Of a DNA stretch of 64,000 nt, positions 1 to 14,504 are shown piece by piece (the stretch's first letter is position 1; each line of letters begins with the position of its first letter). The translations under genes were made by a program, and so were the position numbers. The DNA is from Oxyruncus cristatus. Taxonomy: Eukaryota > Chordata > Aves > Passeriformes > Cotingidae. Below the pieces are notes generated by a model that saw only the letters and a program-made list of their open reading frames with translations, had not been told where the DNA came from and ran no database searches. Location: contig VXAY01002814.1 of assembly GCA_013399855.1 (NCBI GenBank), positions 1,879,912 to 1,943,911 on the forward strand. The letters run 5' to 3'.

Positions 1-104
1 TGGAACACAAACTTAAGAGAAACTGCCAGATCCTGAAGCAGCTCGGAGACCCAGGACACGACTTCGATACCTGATCTAATAACTTTTCCTTCGCTGATGT
101 AAAC

Positions 105-1620
105 CACTTCTGCTCCGGGAGCCCCGCCACCGCTCCCGGTCCGAGGGCACACCGCCCAGCGCCCCTCGGCAGCCCTTTGTGGGGACACCGCGCGGTTCGG
201 AGCCGCTCCGCTTCAAGGCAGTCAGGAAGCGACGGCAGGGCAGGAAAGAAGCGCGCATTCCCGCTGTCCCAGGACGGGAGCACACGACCCTTTCCCGGGC
301 CGACCAGCACGGGCGGGCAGCGCTGTGGGACCCGCACCCCGGGCCGAGCGGCGGCGGGGCGAGGGAGGTGGAGCGCGGGTGGCCCGCGGGACCCGCCGGG
401 CGGGCGGCGAGAGGGGACGGGCCCCGTGGGGTGAACCCGGATACTCCAGGCCGCGGGGCATTACCTGGCTGCCNNNNNNNNNNNNNNNNNNNNNNNNNNN
501 NNNNNNNNNNNNNNNNNNNNNNNNNNNNNNNNNNNNNNNNNNNNNNNNNNNNNNNNNNNNNNNNNNNNNNNNNNNNNNNNNNNNNNNNNNNNNNNNNNNN
601 NNNNNNNNNNNNNNNNNNNNNNNNNNNNNNNNNNNNNNNNNNNNNNNNNNNNNNNNNNNNNNNNNNNNNNNNNNNNNNNNNNNNNNNNNNNNNNNNNNNN
701 NNNNNNNNNNNNNNNNNNNNNNNNNNNNNNNNNNNNNNNNNNNNNNNNNNNNNNNNNNNNNNNNNNNNNNNNNNNNNNNNNNNNNNNNNNNNNNNNNNNN
801 NNNNNNNNNNNNNNNNNNNNNNNNNNNNNNNNNNNNNNNNNNNNNNNNNNNNNNNNNNNNNNNNNNNNNNNNNNNNNNNNNNNNNNNNNNNNNNNNNNNN
901 NNNNNNNNNNNNNNNNNNNNNNNNNNNNNNNNNNNNNNNNNNNNNNNNNNNNNNNNNNNNNNNNNNNNNNNNNNNNNNNNNNNNNNNNNNNNNNNNNNNN
1001 NNNNNNNNNNNNNNNNNNNNNNNNNNNNNNNNNNNNNNNNNNNNNNNNNNNNNNNNNNNNNNNNNNNNNNNNNNNNNNNNNNNNNNNNNNNNNNNNNNNN
1101 NNNNNNNNNNNNNNNNNNNNNNNNNNNNNNNNNNNNNNNNNNNNNNNNNNNNNNNNNNNNNNNNNNNNNNNNNNNNNNNNNNNNNNNNNNNNNNNNNNNN
1201 NNNNNNNNNNNNNNNNNNNNNNNNNNNNNNNNNNNNNNNNNNNNNNNNNNNNNNNNNNNNNNNNNNNNNNNNNNNNNNNNNNNNNNNNNNNNNNNNNNNN
1301 NNNNNNNNNNNNNCCGCGCGGGGGGCGCCACTCCCGGCCCGGGCGCGCTCCGGTGCCGCGGAGACACCGCCCGGGAGGACGGGCCGTGACAGCCCCCGCG
1401 GCCTCCCCTCACCTCCATGCCCGCAGACCTGGGAAACCAGGTCAGCGGCGGCGGGATCCGCGGCGCGGTGTTCCCGTGCCGGCGGGAAGGCAGGCGGAGG
1501 CTGCTGCTGGCGGTGCCGCGGGGGCGGGAAGCCGAGCGCGGGGGACACGGCCCGGGCACCGCTGGGCCGTGCGGGGGGCGGGAGGCCACGAGGTGACAGC
1601 GGGAAAGCGGAAACATTCGG
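105..1620. promoter_or_regulatory. CpG island with assembly gap; possible leftward ZNF644 promoter
   Basis: Very GC- and CpG-rich sequence on both sides of an N run, with sharp drops to ordinary composition at both ends: the look of a vertebrate promoter. On the minus strand two good splice donors are visible, CAG|GTAATG with the exon edge at 465 and GGAG|GTGAGG with the edge at 1413, fitting non-coding first exons of a gene running left. In amniotes ZNF644 is the neighbour of HFM1 on its 3' side and is transcribed in the same direction, so this may be its promoter. No coding exon is visible. A different gene or an unspliced non-coding RNA is possible. Confidence 0.6.
474..1313. other. Assembly gap, 840 N
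   Basis: Run of 840 N inside the CpG island. Translations across it are meaningless, and any first exon may be hidden in it. Loss of GC-rich promoter sequence is typical of bird assemblies. Confidence 0.99.
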
Positions 1621-1879
1621 TGCCATTCTCTCCTCAGATTAACGCTCTTAGGGAAACCCCGGTAAAGGGGGAGACTGGTAAATGCGCAGAGACTGCTTGG
1701 ATGAATTAGATTTTTGCCCTTCAGATTTGCCAGGCCCGGAGGATTTCACGTCGGAGTGAGAGATAAAGGCAATGTCAGAGGTGTGAGCAGTGGTCAGAGA
1801 GCTCGGGAGGACACTAGATTTCAGCAGAGAGGAAGAGGGAGAACATGGCACATAAAATTCCAAAGGGGGGAATAGGTCA

Positions 1880-3065
1880 AGAACTGTCAGTCATTCCAGC
1901 CTGCATTCCCAGAAAAGTACTGAAGCAGATAATCACACATCTTTAAGTACATGGTAGCTAATGAAGTGATAAGCTACAGCCAACATGGATTTGTCAAGAA
2001 AATCACATCAAGCCAAACTCATCCCATGCTGTGACAGTGTAACAGGCTCTGGATATGAGCAGCCCTCGAATCTGTTACGGCTTGACTTGAGTAAGGTTTT
2101 TGACACTGTCTCAGAGAACTCTTAACTGAGCAACCAGAAGACATAACATACTGAAATGACTGCAGCGGTACAAAATTACATCAGCAATGCTTTCCTGTGA
2201 CAAATAGTGGGAACAGCAAATTCCCTGGAGGTGGGCATGTCCTGAGTTTGGTACCAAGTCTAATTATAGGAGTGGCAGAGTACAGTTTACACGGATTGGA
2301 TTTGCCAGCAGTGCCAAATGGCAGAGCTGGAAGCATGCTGCAGAGCAAGAAAAGAATTCAACATATTCTTGAAAAAGTGGTTGCAGAAATAGGATGCAAT
2401 TTTATAAATACAAGTGCCAACTTCGACATTTAAGCAGGAAAATAACAATTGCACAATTGCAAGACTGGGAACACATGAACAGACACCGGGTTTACAGAAA
2501 AGGGGTTGGGGATCAGAGTAAATCACAAACTGAACATGCATCAACAATGTCACACTGTTGAGAAAAAAGCTGCAGTACAGAGAGATGTGTAAACAGAACT
2601 GTCATATCTAGGACATATGAAGAATTCCTCATACTTAATACTGGTAAAGGCTCATCTGTATGTTCAGATTTGGTCTCTTGCATTTCAAGAAAACTTTCCT
2701 TCAAAAAAGTCCAATAAAAGACAGTACAAGGAAAGGGGGGGGAAAGGGGGAGGAATCAACATTTTTAGAAGATGTGACCCTAATTGAAAATAGCAATGTG
2801 TCTAGTGAATAAAAGACTATGGGGAGAAAAATAAATTTTCCACTAAATCCATTGAAGACAGGGCAAAACTTAACAGTTTCAAACTGTACTGAAAGAAATT
2901 TCAGTTCGACAGTCATGGATAAATAAAAATGGCATATATTCTCTACAGGGTTCTGGAAATGTTATTAGTATCTTTTTTAAGAAAAGGTAAGAAAAATTTA
3001 TAGAAGAAAAATTTAGAAGCATTTGACTCTGCTGTGGAGTAATGGAGACAGACTAGGTAATAATT
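1880..3065 (+). mobile_element. Decayed CR1-type LINE fragment (reverse transcriptase to 3' part)
   Basis: Order and wording follow the CR1 LINE consensus as I know it: QHGFVK-like start near 1980, a DLSKVFDTVSEN-like stretch at about 2083-2125 (canonical: DFSKAFDTV), a counterpart of the canonical segment with hydrophobic and Ala-Asp-Asp motifs around 2230-2330, the 'gggatcagagtaaatcacaa' type segment at 2507-2530, a 'ctggtaaaggct' segment at 2641-2652, and 3' end text 'ctgtggagtaatggagacag' near 3032-3052. Many frameshifts and stops make it non-functional. Heavy divergence implies an old insertion, lost of coding capacity long ago. Confidence 0.72.
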
Positions 3066-6000
3066 GTTTTCAGCATAATTTTCTGTAACAGCAGTTACTA
3101 TCCAGATATCTGTTCTGATCCTATTTTTTTTCTGATAAAAGTGAATCCCAGAGACATTTAAACATCTAATGTGTTGTTGTGATCTTATGCACAGGTGTAG
3201 ATATCCCCTTTGGGAGTCTTTGTCATGTTACATTCAGTACAGCTGTGTGCCAACATATGTCACATGCTCAGCTAATTTGCTAATTTATAAACTTTATATA
3301 TCACTATAAATTTTACATTTAAAAAGAATGTGTTTGTTAGTGCTCATGTAACCAGTGGGTATTGAGGCTTTTGCTTTTCTTTGCTTTTTTTCCATGGTAC
3401 CAGAGACTAATTTTCCCCAGAATCCATTAAATTTGGGGGTTCTCTGGAGCTTGCCAGTTAGGAGACAGCAGTGTGAATGGTTTATGTTGTGGGACTGAGA
3501 CCTACCAAACTCAACTCATTAGAGATGACTAAAAGGCCATTAAATAGGCCAGTTTTTAATCTCCACTGAGTTAGACTGAATTCAAACTGATAGCCCACAG
3601 GCAAAAGGCTATGAATTTCATTACCAGTACCCTAAAGCACTCAGTCCCCTAATGAGTGCTAATATTATTCTTCTGAGACTTAAGCTTGTTTTCTGAAAAT
3701 ACACATTTATAAAATCGAGTTCTGATATTTTGGAGCATGTATGGACAGTTTTTCCACTGCTTTTAAACACAAGAAACATTATCATCTTGTACAATCCACA
3801 GAGTTCTTGTAAGAGTCTCAGTCATATGTGTTCCATGCTAACTAAAATACAAACAAAATAAAAACATGAAAAAGCAAATATCAATACTACCCCAATGCTT
3901 CTTGCTAAATATCATATATTTTATTGTACATGATCATTTGAAGGTCATCACACCTACTCAAGTATATTTTGTCCCCTAGCAGATAACTTTTAAGGAACAG
4001 CAATTTTCAGTTCAATTATGTAATTAATAGTTAACGGAAAACACCAAATTCCATAAAAGCATTAACTTCTAGAAGATGGAGTGTTTTACTATATTTCACA
4101 TCTATTTGTGAACAAGTAAAATGTTTAGCATAAGGAAATCTGAACTTTGGTTCTAATGCTGCCAAATTCCACAATTTATTGAGAGTTTAAAGGTATCTAG
4201 CAATCTTTTTAATCTCTCAACTTAGCATTTGAACTAAAAGGCCCAATTCCACTAGCAGTAGTGGACTCTAAAAAATAGTTATGATTCACACAATCTGTGG
4301 ACCGAAAGAAAAACCCACATTTGGCAGGAGTGGAGAACATCACTGCAATATTTCATCTAAATGGCAGTGTGGGAAATGATTATGTGGTGTCCAGTGGTGA
4401 TCCAGTGGTGTCACAAGTCTTGTTTCAATTTCTAATTCTACTTCTATTGCCACTTATGAAAAGTAGTAGATGATCTTAAAGTTGCATGTTGGATTAAGAA
4501 GACCTGAGAAATATACACACAATGACAGAAAATTGGGATTGCATGTGTGCGTGAAGTAGAAATTTTAGGACCAGCCTCCAACGAGATGCTGTAAGACCAG
4601 TGAAAGAACATGTGTGGCCAGTTAAGAACCACAGAATAGGATTCTTGAAAATCCAGCCAGATACTGCACAGGTTGTTTTTCCTTTGCAGGAATTCTGGCT
4701 GTATCCTGTATTATTTCTCTGCCAATGCAGACAAGACTTAATAATGGTTTGAAAACAGTATTTGAAAACCTCTTGAGAGACGGTTGCTACCTAGTTCCTC
4801 CTGCTCTTCAACATGGCTAGAAAAAGTTTAAACCAAGGCAAGATTTTTCAAGTTAGCAGCAAAATATGATTAACTGAAACCAATTTAGAAACTGTTTCTT
4901 CGTACAAACATTTTTGTAGCTGGAATTGCAGAGGGAGGGTTGGAGAAGTCTAAGCACAAGCATTTGGAATGAAAGAAGACTGCAAATGCATCCTTGTAAC
5001 ACACAGCAAAATCCAGAATGCCTGGAGGAAAAACTTTTTAGTGATAATTCCTTACATTTATGTAGCACCTCTTATTCCCTAGAACCCCAAGCACTTCACT
5101 AACTCTATGCAAAAAGCTTCACAATGGAAATATAGCCACTATATGCATCATAATTTGAAAATTTCACTTTCATTTGACTTGTTTCTTTCAGTAATAACAT
5201 ATTCTGCTTATCCTGTCTACAGCAACCAAAACAACAACAGATAAAATATTAAACTACAGTTTTCAGTTGTAGAACAATTTATGCCTGTATGGTTAACAAA
5301 ACAGAAATGCACTCATGTAATGGACACATTGCATTTAGTCCATCCATTTTCCTTCTCCATTTACTACTTTGCTCTCATCTTTATACCATAGCACTTGGAA
5401 GACAATTTTGTTGTCCATAAGATTTTCAAAATTGAAATTATTGTTGATATCTGAATTTCAGACAAAAATGGGCTTTATAGGAAAAAGTAGCATCTTTTAT
5501 TGAATTTGCTACTATAAATTGAAAAAGTAGAGAAGCTTTTGAGTACCTAAGGTATAATGTTGGGGGGATTTTTAATCTAAGATGGTTGTATAAATAAAAT
5601 CCCTTATCTTTACCTAAAAAGTTTGTCTTGTCTTTGCCTTTAGAGCATCATAACTACAATAACAAGCACCCAGAAACATAATGTGAAAGATATCTGTGTG
5701 TTATTGCTCAACTTGCCACAGAGTTTTTCTTTTCACCCTGCAGTGATGTTTCTGGTTTCTTGGCCTTTCTTACAATGACACAGTACTCATTTCACTAATA
5801 TCAACAAATTTAGGAACTCAGTGTACTCGTTGTTTCAACAAACAGTTATTAACATTATTTCCACTGAAATTTTAGAGGAACTAATAACAGAATTAATTGG
5901 ACCAGTTTGATTTATTTCAACATAGTAAAAACTGGAAGAGGGAAAATGACTTTTCCTAACTTTTTTTCGCCGTTTGAGCTGTTGATTCGTGTTTTGTTGG

Positions 6001-9000
6001 CTTGCTTGTTTCACAGGCTCTTTTGAAATACAGTTGCCAATGTTAATTAAAGAGGATTGCCTAGTCTTGTCTATTTTTTAGACAGAACAAAATATGTATT
6101 TTATGTATAAATTTAGTCTCTGCTATAAATCAAGATATTCTAGTCATCTTTGTCAATATGAATTAAACTCTTAGAATTGCCAGTAAAATAATAAGAGGGC
6201 AGTAAGAACGTATAGGTAAAATTAAAACCATTAGCCATTAAATCCATGGCTCTCTTAACAGTGATCCCAAGATAAGGTTAGTTCTGAAATGAATTACTTT
6301 GCAACAGAAAGGTATTTAGAAAGTGTACCTAAGGAAATATTACTGCTTGCCACTGTGAATTGCCTTTAGAACTGTCATAGCCTTGCATGTGTTTGAAATC
6401 TCTCAGCTAGGAAAAGATTTCCCCGATTACATCATAAAGACCACTGCCACTGTTTCCCACTGCTCGGCTTCTGTCCATAGGCAGTGGTACGAAAATCCCG
6501 TGTCTGTTGCTCAGACCTGCTCCCCTTGGCCAGGCCTGTCCTGGCCGTTACAAACCAGCTTTTGTCAGACAGCAGCTCTGGATCCAGCCTCCCACAGTTG
6601 TCTCCTGTTCTCAGTCTCACCACCATGGAGTGTTACTGTCCTCTGCCACTGATCAGAGGGGCAGCTGCCGGGGCAGCACTGCCTGCCTGGCACATCAGGC
6701 TCCATTCTTAGCTGTTCCACAGGTACCACCATAATAAACATTATCAATTACAAATCCTGGATTCATTATCAATAATAATTAACCTTGGTCTTTATGCTTA
6801 TCTTGCTTTATTCTAACTCACCCCACATTTAAAAGACACTAGCCAAGCCTACATCTTTGTTGTCTTCGGGAGGATCTGATAACTCTCATCTCTGAGTTAC
6901 CGCGCTCAAGTCTCACAGAATTCAAAGATCACAGGAAAGCAGATTACTGTAGGAAATACCACCATATATTATAGCACTGACCTTCTTAAAAACAATGTAT
7001 TGCCTTGGAGGCTTGCCATTTGCATCACACACAGGAAGCATTAATATATGAAAATATGCTATGAGCAACAAAACTATAACAAATTTCTTCCTGAGTCTGT
7101 TGATGAATTGTAATTTAGTGTGAGAGTAAGAAAGCAGTGGCAATAAGTTGGCCTTCAACAGATGATGAAAAAGGACCTAGATCTAATAGGTATAAATTAT
7201 CATAGCTCTGCTTAACCCAGTCTGATGATTCAGTTCATGTTATCGTGCCAAAATGATACATAGGGAGAAGACAGAAATAGTACTTTCAAGATCCTTGTTT
7301 CAGGTGTCACGCTGGCAGCCTTAACGTGCCCCTACAGAGGACACAGCACAAATGACTCCAGTTCCCACCACTATCAGCCATGTGCCTGACCTTCGCCGTG
7401 ACTGTCCTGTGCTGGCAAAGTGTTAGCCATGAGAAGGAAACTGCACTAGACCTGTAGAGTGCCATGTTCTAGTCTCCTTCAGGTTGTGTCACCTCCCTTC
7501 TTCCTACATCCACCTCTGTGACTAGCATTAGGGTCACACCCATGTCTACAGCACATATTAGAGACTGGAGCAATGTTCATGCGGGAAATTAGTGACAATA
7601 ATCCTTCCAGGCACAATCCACCTCCAAAGTTGTGACTTCTATGTGTCCAGTGAGGGACAGAGGTGGCACAACATTGGGAAAGTCTCCTCCCTCAGACAAA
7701 CACCATTTCAACACCCTCACGAAAAGGAAAAGGCTTTGTTAGCCAACCCCCACCACTTCTGTACTTAAAAGTCATATGGGCAGACAGAAGTCAGGACAAA
7801 AGTGTTCAAGTGAAGACATTAGGGTTGGTGACTTTAGAAGGTTCTTGACTTTAGAAGCAAGCTCCATGTGTTTTAGCAGCTCTTGAAAAATGAACAGCAT
7901 CTCTCAGTTGTCAAAATCATTGCCAGTGTAGCAGTGTAACTACACAGCAGGCAGGATTTCAAACCACCTTCTTTTCCCCCCAGTTTCCTACTCTTCTGCC
8001 TGGTAGGCAATTGCTACATCAGCGATTCTGATCTCTTTCATTGTCACATGGACATACAACCTCTTGTCCTTCTGCTTGACACAAACAATTACAAAAATCT
8101 TTACTATTGTTTGTTTGTAAAGCACCAGAGGTTTGTGTATGGGAAGACATGATAATCGTATTTAAAGAAGAAGTAAAGAAAGCAAAAAAGCATTTTATTA
8201 CTATTAATGCAGAAATACTGAGGAGCTTATTTTGTGTTTAGGTAAGATCACAGCAGCAGAAAGTCTGTTTGATATGCCATACCTTCTGTTTGTTTCTTAA
8301 TTGTAAAGAGTTTGGTTTTGATCAAGACAATTAATTATGAATATCCCTAAGTTTTCTAACATCAGAAATAAAGCTTAAAAAAAAAACACAAAAGCTTTTT
8401 TAGACTATATTGTAGTGTATGGATAAGTATATATCTTCAGGGCATGAAAACAGACATCCTTGTAATTGAATCCTGAAAAGGAGGGGGAAAAAAACTATAT
8501 AAAACTATGATAGTTTTACACAGTCTTAGAGTTAATATGCAATTGTGAAAAATTATTTATTAAATTCTGTGGTTGTACAGAATCAGTGTATGGTGTTGTA
8601 TGTTAACAAAAATAAAAAGAGCAAGTTACAACCTGGGGTTATTATAATGATAGTTTTGTTACCCAATAACTTTTTTCTTTCCAGCCTCTCTGCCACTCTC
8701 TTTCTATGCCAAAGGAAGAGAAGCATCCCTTAGCTCCTAGGCTTGACCACATCCATCACCACTCATCTGCCAAAAAGTATCTTCAGTGCAATGATCAAAG
8801 CTATATTAAAACTTTTGCTTCTCTCTCGTTCATCCAGTATTTCCAGATCACATCCCACCTAAACTCTCGGATGAATTATTTTGAATACCAGTTCATTTGC
8901 CATTATATCATTCAGGAAATACTGTCTTAGGTTTGGGATTTGCAAGCAGATCTTGTCTTATACTACTACCATTTTTGTGTGAAGCTCATAGGAACATGAA

Positions 9001-11735
9001 GTGTCTTATTATAAGCTCAGTGAAATAACTGCAAAGACTTCAATGAGCTTTCAGCCAGGCTCAAAGAAAGAAAATTCTAGCACTAATTTTCCTACTAACA
9101 AAAACCTACATATTTAAATTAACTGTAAAATATTTATTTCAATATCCTGAAATGCATGCTGAGTAGAGGTTTCTTAGACAAAAGAGAGAGTGGAGAAACT
9201 TAGAAGAACAGTTATGTTCCCTTTTAAAATTTGTCCCAGTTTCACTGCCCTTGGCTCTGGATTCCAACAAGGTGTATGAAATGAACTCAGGATAAGGCTT
9301 TGGAAGTATATTTTTAGTTAGACAATGCAGACAATTCATAGAGTAAAAATGGTGTATCTGTAAAAGCAGAAATAGTCAGCAGAGTAGTTTAATTTTGGGA
9401 ATTTCAGCAGAAGAAGCTATGTCTGAACACTCCCAGGAAGCACTCAAATCTATCTGTTAGTGTATCAAATGTGTGTCTCTAATTCCATCCCAAGCTTACT
9501 AGAATTTCTTTTTAAGAAGTTATGTGTGAATTGTTATTCAAATATACCTCTGGCTTTTACTTACCACATTTATATTCTGCTCTAAAACAGCAGAATATAG
9601 TTTTTTACTTACTCGGCACAAAAGAGAATCCTGATTTTGAATCTTAACAGGAGCCAGATAATGGTGGTTTAATATTTCATGTAGATGTCTTAATCAGCAA
9701 GTCATTTAACCCAATCAATGTGAGAGTACTTTTTAAAGTATCCCATTTATGAATAAGCAATAACCATGTTTTTGTCATATTATATCAATTATGCTTTCCA
9801 AAAGAGGAGGGTGTCATCACATTTGTAATAGTACATTAGGAGGCACAGCTTTCCACAGTGACTGTTAAAATGGCACATGCTGGGGAAAACAGTGCTTATT
9901 AGGATTAATTTAAGACAATGGGTACTCACTAAGCCTGAATTGTGTATGATCTCTTCCACCATTAATGCGTTACAGTTTATCTCATCCTTTAAAAAGAAAT
10001 AATTACATATTGAGAATTCCTTTTTTTCCCTGGCAGAGCTGACAGAATTTAAATCCCAGGCCCGAGGAAGGAGACGAGTGGCTCGAGGCATGCAGCCCTC
10101 CTGTGCTGCAGCAGGACAGTGCAGAGGGCAGTTCAGGCCAGCAAGGGCTACAAGGAACAGTGACAGCCCATCCTTTCAGGAGTTTCAAGTAGTAGGTTGT
10201 GGAAAATTAATGATGCCTGACTGTCAAAGCTTGTGTTGATCAAACAGCTCTGCAGCCTGCTGAGAGCAGAGAGGCTGAAAATGTCGTTTGAGAGAACATA
10301 CTGCTTTTGCTGCCTAGGACCCAGCAACAGGAGATCATAGTGCTTCATAGTAGTTCAGGAAGCTGATGATACCTGATGTTAACAGGAGGCCAGGGCTGGA
10401 AATGATGGTGAACATTCAGGACACAGAGCCACCATTTCTAACCCCAGGCATATGTTAACTTTGGCCCTTTTATACTCCTGCTGAAAAGGGTCACTATAAA
10501 GTACAGCCTGGGGCAACAGCAAGTAGGGGAGCCCCTTGAATGCAGAGATCTTGGGAATCAAGGTGGGGGCTGGGAATCATGGGAGGTGCACAGGGGCTGT
10601 TCCTACATGCTGAGTTAGATCTCCAGTTCTCTTAGGCACACCTATCCCACATCAGCAGCAGAATACTATGTGAGGCCTTTCTAGTACTTATGTGACATCA
10701 GTACATATGTACCACATACAACCCACAGCCTACACCCCCCCACACCTTTATCTAAAAAGCCTCATCAATCACTACCTTTCTGCTCTTGCTGCAGCAGCCG
10801 GTTGATTCCTTTCCTGCGATAGCCAGCACCTCTGAGATCTCAGTCTATTCTGAGATGACCCACTTTGGCCTTCACTTCAGAAACAGAATCTGTAGTGCTC
10901 TCCTTCTGCTTTGCAAACAATATAGAGAGGGCGGTCACTCTTCCTTCTGGAAGAAAGGTGGCTGATCCTCCTCTGGGTTAAGAGATGCAAGAAAGGCATC
11001 AAATGTTCCTATCCTGGCTTCCAACTTGTAGCTGTGGCCTCCCAAACATAGAGGAAGACTGTGAGAAGGCCAGACTGTTTGCAGATGCAGCCCAGGGCCA
11101 GGTGGAGGGGGCTGGACTGATGAAGATAATGTCACTGTAAATCAGAGTCACATGGCCAGGTGGTGCTGAACAGGTGTGGGTGGGTGTGACACAATCAGGT
11201 ACAGAGCTGTAGTGTAAAGGCCAAGCCATATGGCTCAGTTGGACAGGTACAGGGGTGCTCCAGGGAAAGGCACTGAGGAGTGGACACGGTTCAGGTTATG
11301 TGCATGCGTGCAGGAAACTGAGAAGGTTTCTGAGCAGTTTTCCTGTAGCATCCTGGCTGGAGCATTCTCAAGGGAGCCCAGAGGGCACATGATGAATTGT
11401 AGCACAGGAGCACTTCTGCTGGACAGAAGGGACAAAGCTAGTTGGCCTCCCTACACTCGGCAGTTCTTTGTTCTGAGCAGGACGAGGATATTTTACTTTC
11501 AGGGAGGGGAAGCTGACTGAACAAATCCCATTTCCCAGCAGGAGCAGGAAAGTTAAATGGCTTGGGGAGTTCCCCACTGGAAATGCCATGTGACTGATTA
11601 CCTGTAACCTAAAAGGAAAATAATCTAATATAAAAGCTAGTATGTATCAATGTCAACTTGCAATGCCTTCTAACCATGGGATCTCAAACAAACATCACGA
11701 ACTCAAGTTTGTGTTTGATTTAATTTAGAAATTAA

Positions 11736-11759
11736 TTTTTTTTTTTTTTTTTTTTTTTT
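11736..11759. repeat. Poly(T) run, 24 bases
   Basis: Uninterrupted run of 24 T. No polyadenylation signal or gene-like sequence stands to its right in minus orientation, so a retrocopy is not supported; a simple homopolymer is the plain reading. Confidence 0.9.
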
Positions 11760-14504
11760 CACTGGGCTGGGTTTGAAAAGAGACTATGGAAAAAGGAAAT
11801 ACCAGGAAGAAGCATGTAGAAGAATCCAAAATTTCTCCTTATTTTATATTACCTCAATGGAACTGTAAGTGTAAGAAGACTGGCATGGTCCAGATTTCAT
11901 CTTTCTCTTCCAAAGCCTGGGAGACTTGCAAAATGAGACCCTGTGCTTTACATTCTGCTGCATGGGAATATTGTTTTGATTTTTATTTTACTACTATTTA
12001 AAAGTGCTCACTAGAAGTTCCTGCAGCTGTTTGGTCACATAATAACAGACAGACTCTAATTTCTCATGCCTGGCACTCAGCATGGTGTAATCAGAAAAAA
12101 GGCCCCAAACCTGCTCCTGCATTCTAATAAATGCGTGTCACTTTGTAGGAGATCAGAATCCTGTCCAAATTCTGCAAAGTCTGATAGAACAACAGTTGCC
12201 AAATGACAAAACCTATCAGAAGAAACAGAGTAAAAAGGCACATCTTTGTTTCTGATCTTTACAGCTTCAGTACTGGCAGAAGAAATGTCAAGGTTTCCAA
12301 AATAAAGCCATTTAACCACTCTAACAGCTATTAAATATAAACAAAGACAAAAATAGAGTTGTTGGAAGCCAGGATATGAACATTTGAAACAGTAGCTATG
12401 TATATAATGACCATTTTGTTAACATCATCTACTCCTGGAGTTGTTCAGCTCCACTGCCTGTGTCTGTGCTGGGAACACAGGCATAGACCTCTGGGTCCTC
12501 CTGCATGTAACCAGCAGTGGGGAATCCCAAAAGCAAAATGGTTGTGCAGTCATGCTGCGGCAGTGGGAGGAGAAAAGGGACTGCAGAGAGGTGCAGTCTT
12601 CTTCCCCTTTGCTGTCATGCAGGACACACATCACACAAGCAAGCATCAAGAGCACCTTCACCGTCCTCCTCCCCAATAACCCCCTCACCTTAGTAAAGGC
12701 AAGGAAGTGAAATTCCTGACAGCAGCTAGTTGTTTTAAAGGCTCTGCCACTGTGACAGTAAGACAATTTACACTGGCAGCCTAAATCAGGTAACTACTTG
12801 AAAGGTAATATCAAAGTGAGAACTTAATGGGCATTAGATAGTGTGTTAAAAATATCACCATTTTTCTTGCATAAGACACAGCTGTTCAATAAATGCACTG
12901 CTCAGCATTGATCATCTATATCATACGGTCTCTGAAGATGGCATTTTCCTAAGTAAAAATTATGGTCTTGTCTGTACACAAAACCTGTATCCTTTTAATT
13001 TAATCAGTAAAGAAATGGGTGCAGCACAGTCAAGATGTAGACAAAATGCAGGGGTAAAATGACATTGTATGTGTCTATTCGAAACTTACAATTTCAGCAG
13101 CCTTGTTTTCTGCAGGTACAATGCTGGCAGTTTTTCTTGGAGCACAACATATAATGATCCAGACTCTGGATGTGAGGAACAAGAGTGTGATCCTCTATCC
13201 ACTGGAGTCCAAGCTGGTCTTTTGGGGAACTGCTAAAAGAAGCCAAACAGGATTGTTTGTGCAGAATTGCAGTGAACTGCTATCTGAGACATGGCCATTA
13301 TTGGTCTATTCCGGGTGCTTCAGTATTACAAAAGAAATACACAAAAATAATTAATTGATGTCATTAAACTAGTGTGGTGTTGAACACATATTGCACTCAA
13401 ACATATCGAATCTTGACAATTTATTATTTCAGGTTTTATGACAATGCCTCTGTGATAATATTTCTGCAAATCCTCTAAGTCAGATATAGGAAGGAGAAGT
13501 CTGCACACTATAAACTGCCACAGAACTGAAGACTTGTCAAAATAAAATGAGCTATAAAAACAATAATACTCAGGCAACATCACTCTCATTAAACACCTAA
13601 TGATGCCACAGGCATATTAGTGGGAAAATGCTCATAAGGCTCATGAGGAATTAGAAGGGAAAAAAAAAATAAAACCCCTGCTCCTAAAACCGCTTGCCAA
13701 GCTGTTTGTACATTCTGCCGCAGGCAGTTTCTTGAAAAAGATGGAGACGTGAATGGAGACAGGCAGTGACTATTAGATGCTGATGATGGTGAGGGCGAGC
13801 AGAACTGATGCTAGAGATTAAGGGCTGCATTTTGCTTTCAGTTATGTCTTGCCTGTCTCAACATTTCATAGTATTTAAATGAATCTGTTACATAAGGCAT
13901 TTCTCCTGTCTACGCGGCTCAGCAGCCATATTCTCCTTTCTGGTATGGATTGTCTTGGGAAACTTGCCAAGCTGTGACAGAGCAGTGCATAAAAGGAAAT
14001 CATGCTCATAAGCTGGGGGTGGGGAGAGCTGCAGGTGAAGAGATTCAGTGCAGCAATATATATGCAGTCTCCTGCCTCACAAAATGAGGGTTTAAATGAA
14101 ATGGGAGGCACAATGCTTCTTTAAAAAAGTGCATGGGGCTGCCAAAGACCCCAAATCATCCCATTCATTTGCTCCAGGGAGGGCGGGAGCACAGCACAAC
14201 AGAATTGCTCAACACTGCACTGGCTGCTGCTTTGGCAGATTGGAAGAACAAACAAGTATTTTCTCTTAAGATTCTAGAAAAGCCCCATCCAGCTTTTGAG
14301 CTCGTTCCTGCCAGATACTGAACACCTCCTTTACACTAAGGACCTTTAAATTACAGAGGGTGGACCCAGCCTCTTGTTACTACTTGCCTGCCAGGACCTG
14401 CCTGCAAAGTTTGCCATTTCCTACAGAATTCAGGGGATGCACTCGTTGTTGTTAATATTAATTATTTTATTTATTAACAGTCAAGCTCTCAGGTGAAAAG
14501 CTGT

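Noticed and set aside
76..1642. Open frames of 350-516 codons across the left CpG island
   Set aside because: They are mostly translated N, with GC-rich ends that give few stops by chance. No real coding content is visible.
11736..11830. Poly(T) run as the tail of a minus-strand processed pseudogene
   Set aside because: No AATAAA stands just upstream in minus orientation, no target-site duplication is evident, and the sequence to the right codes for nothing recognisable.
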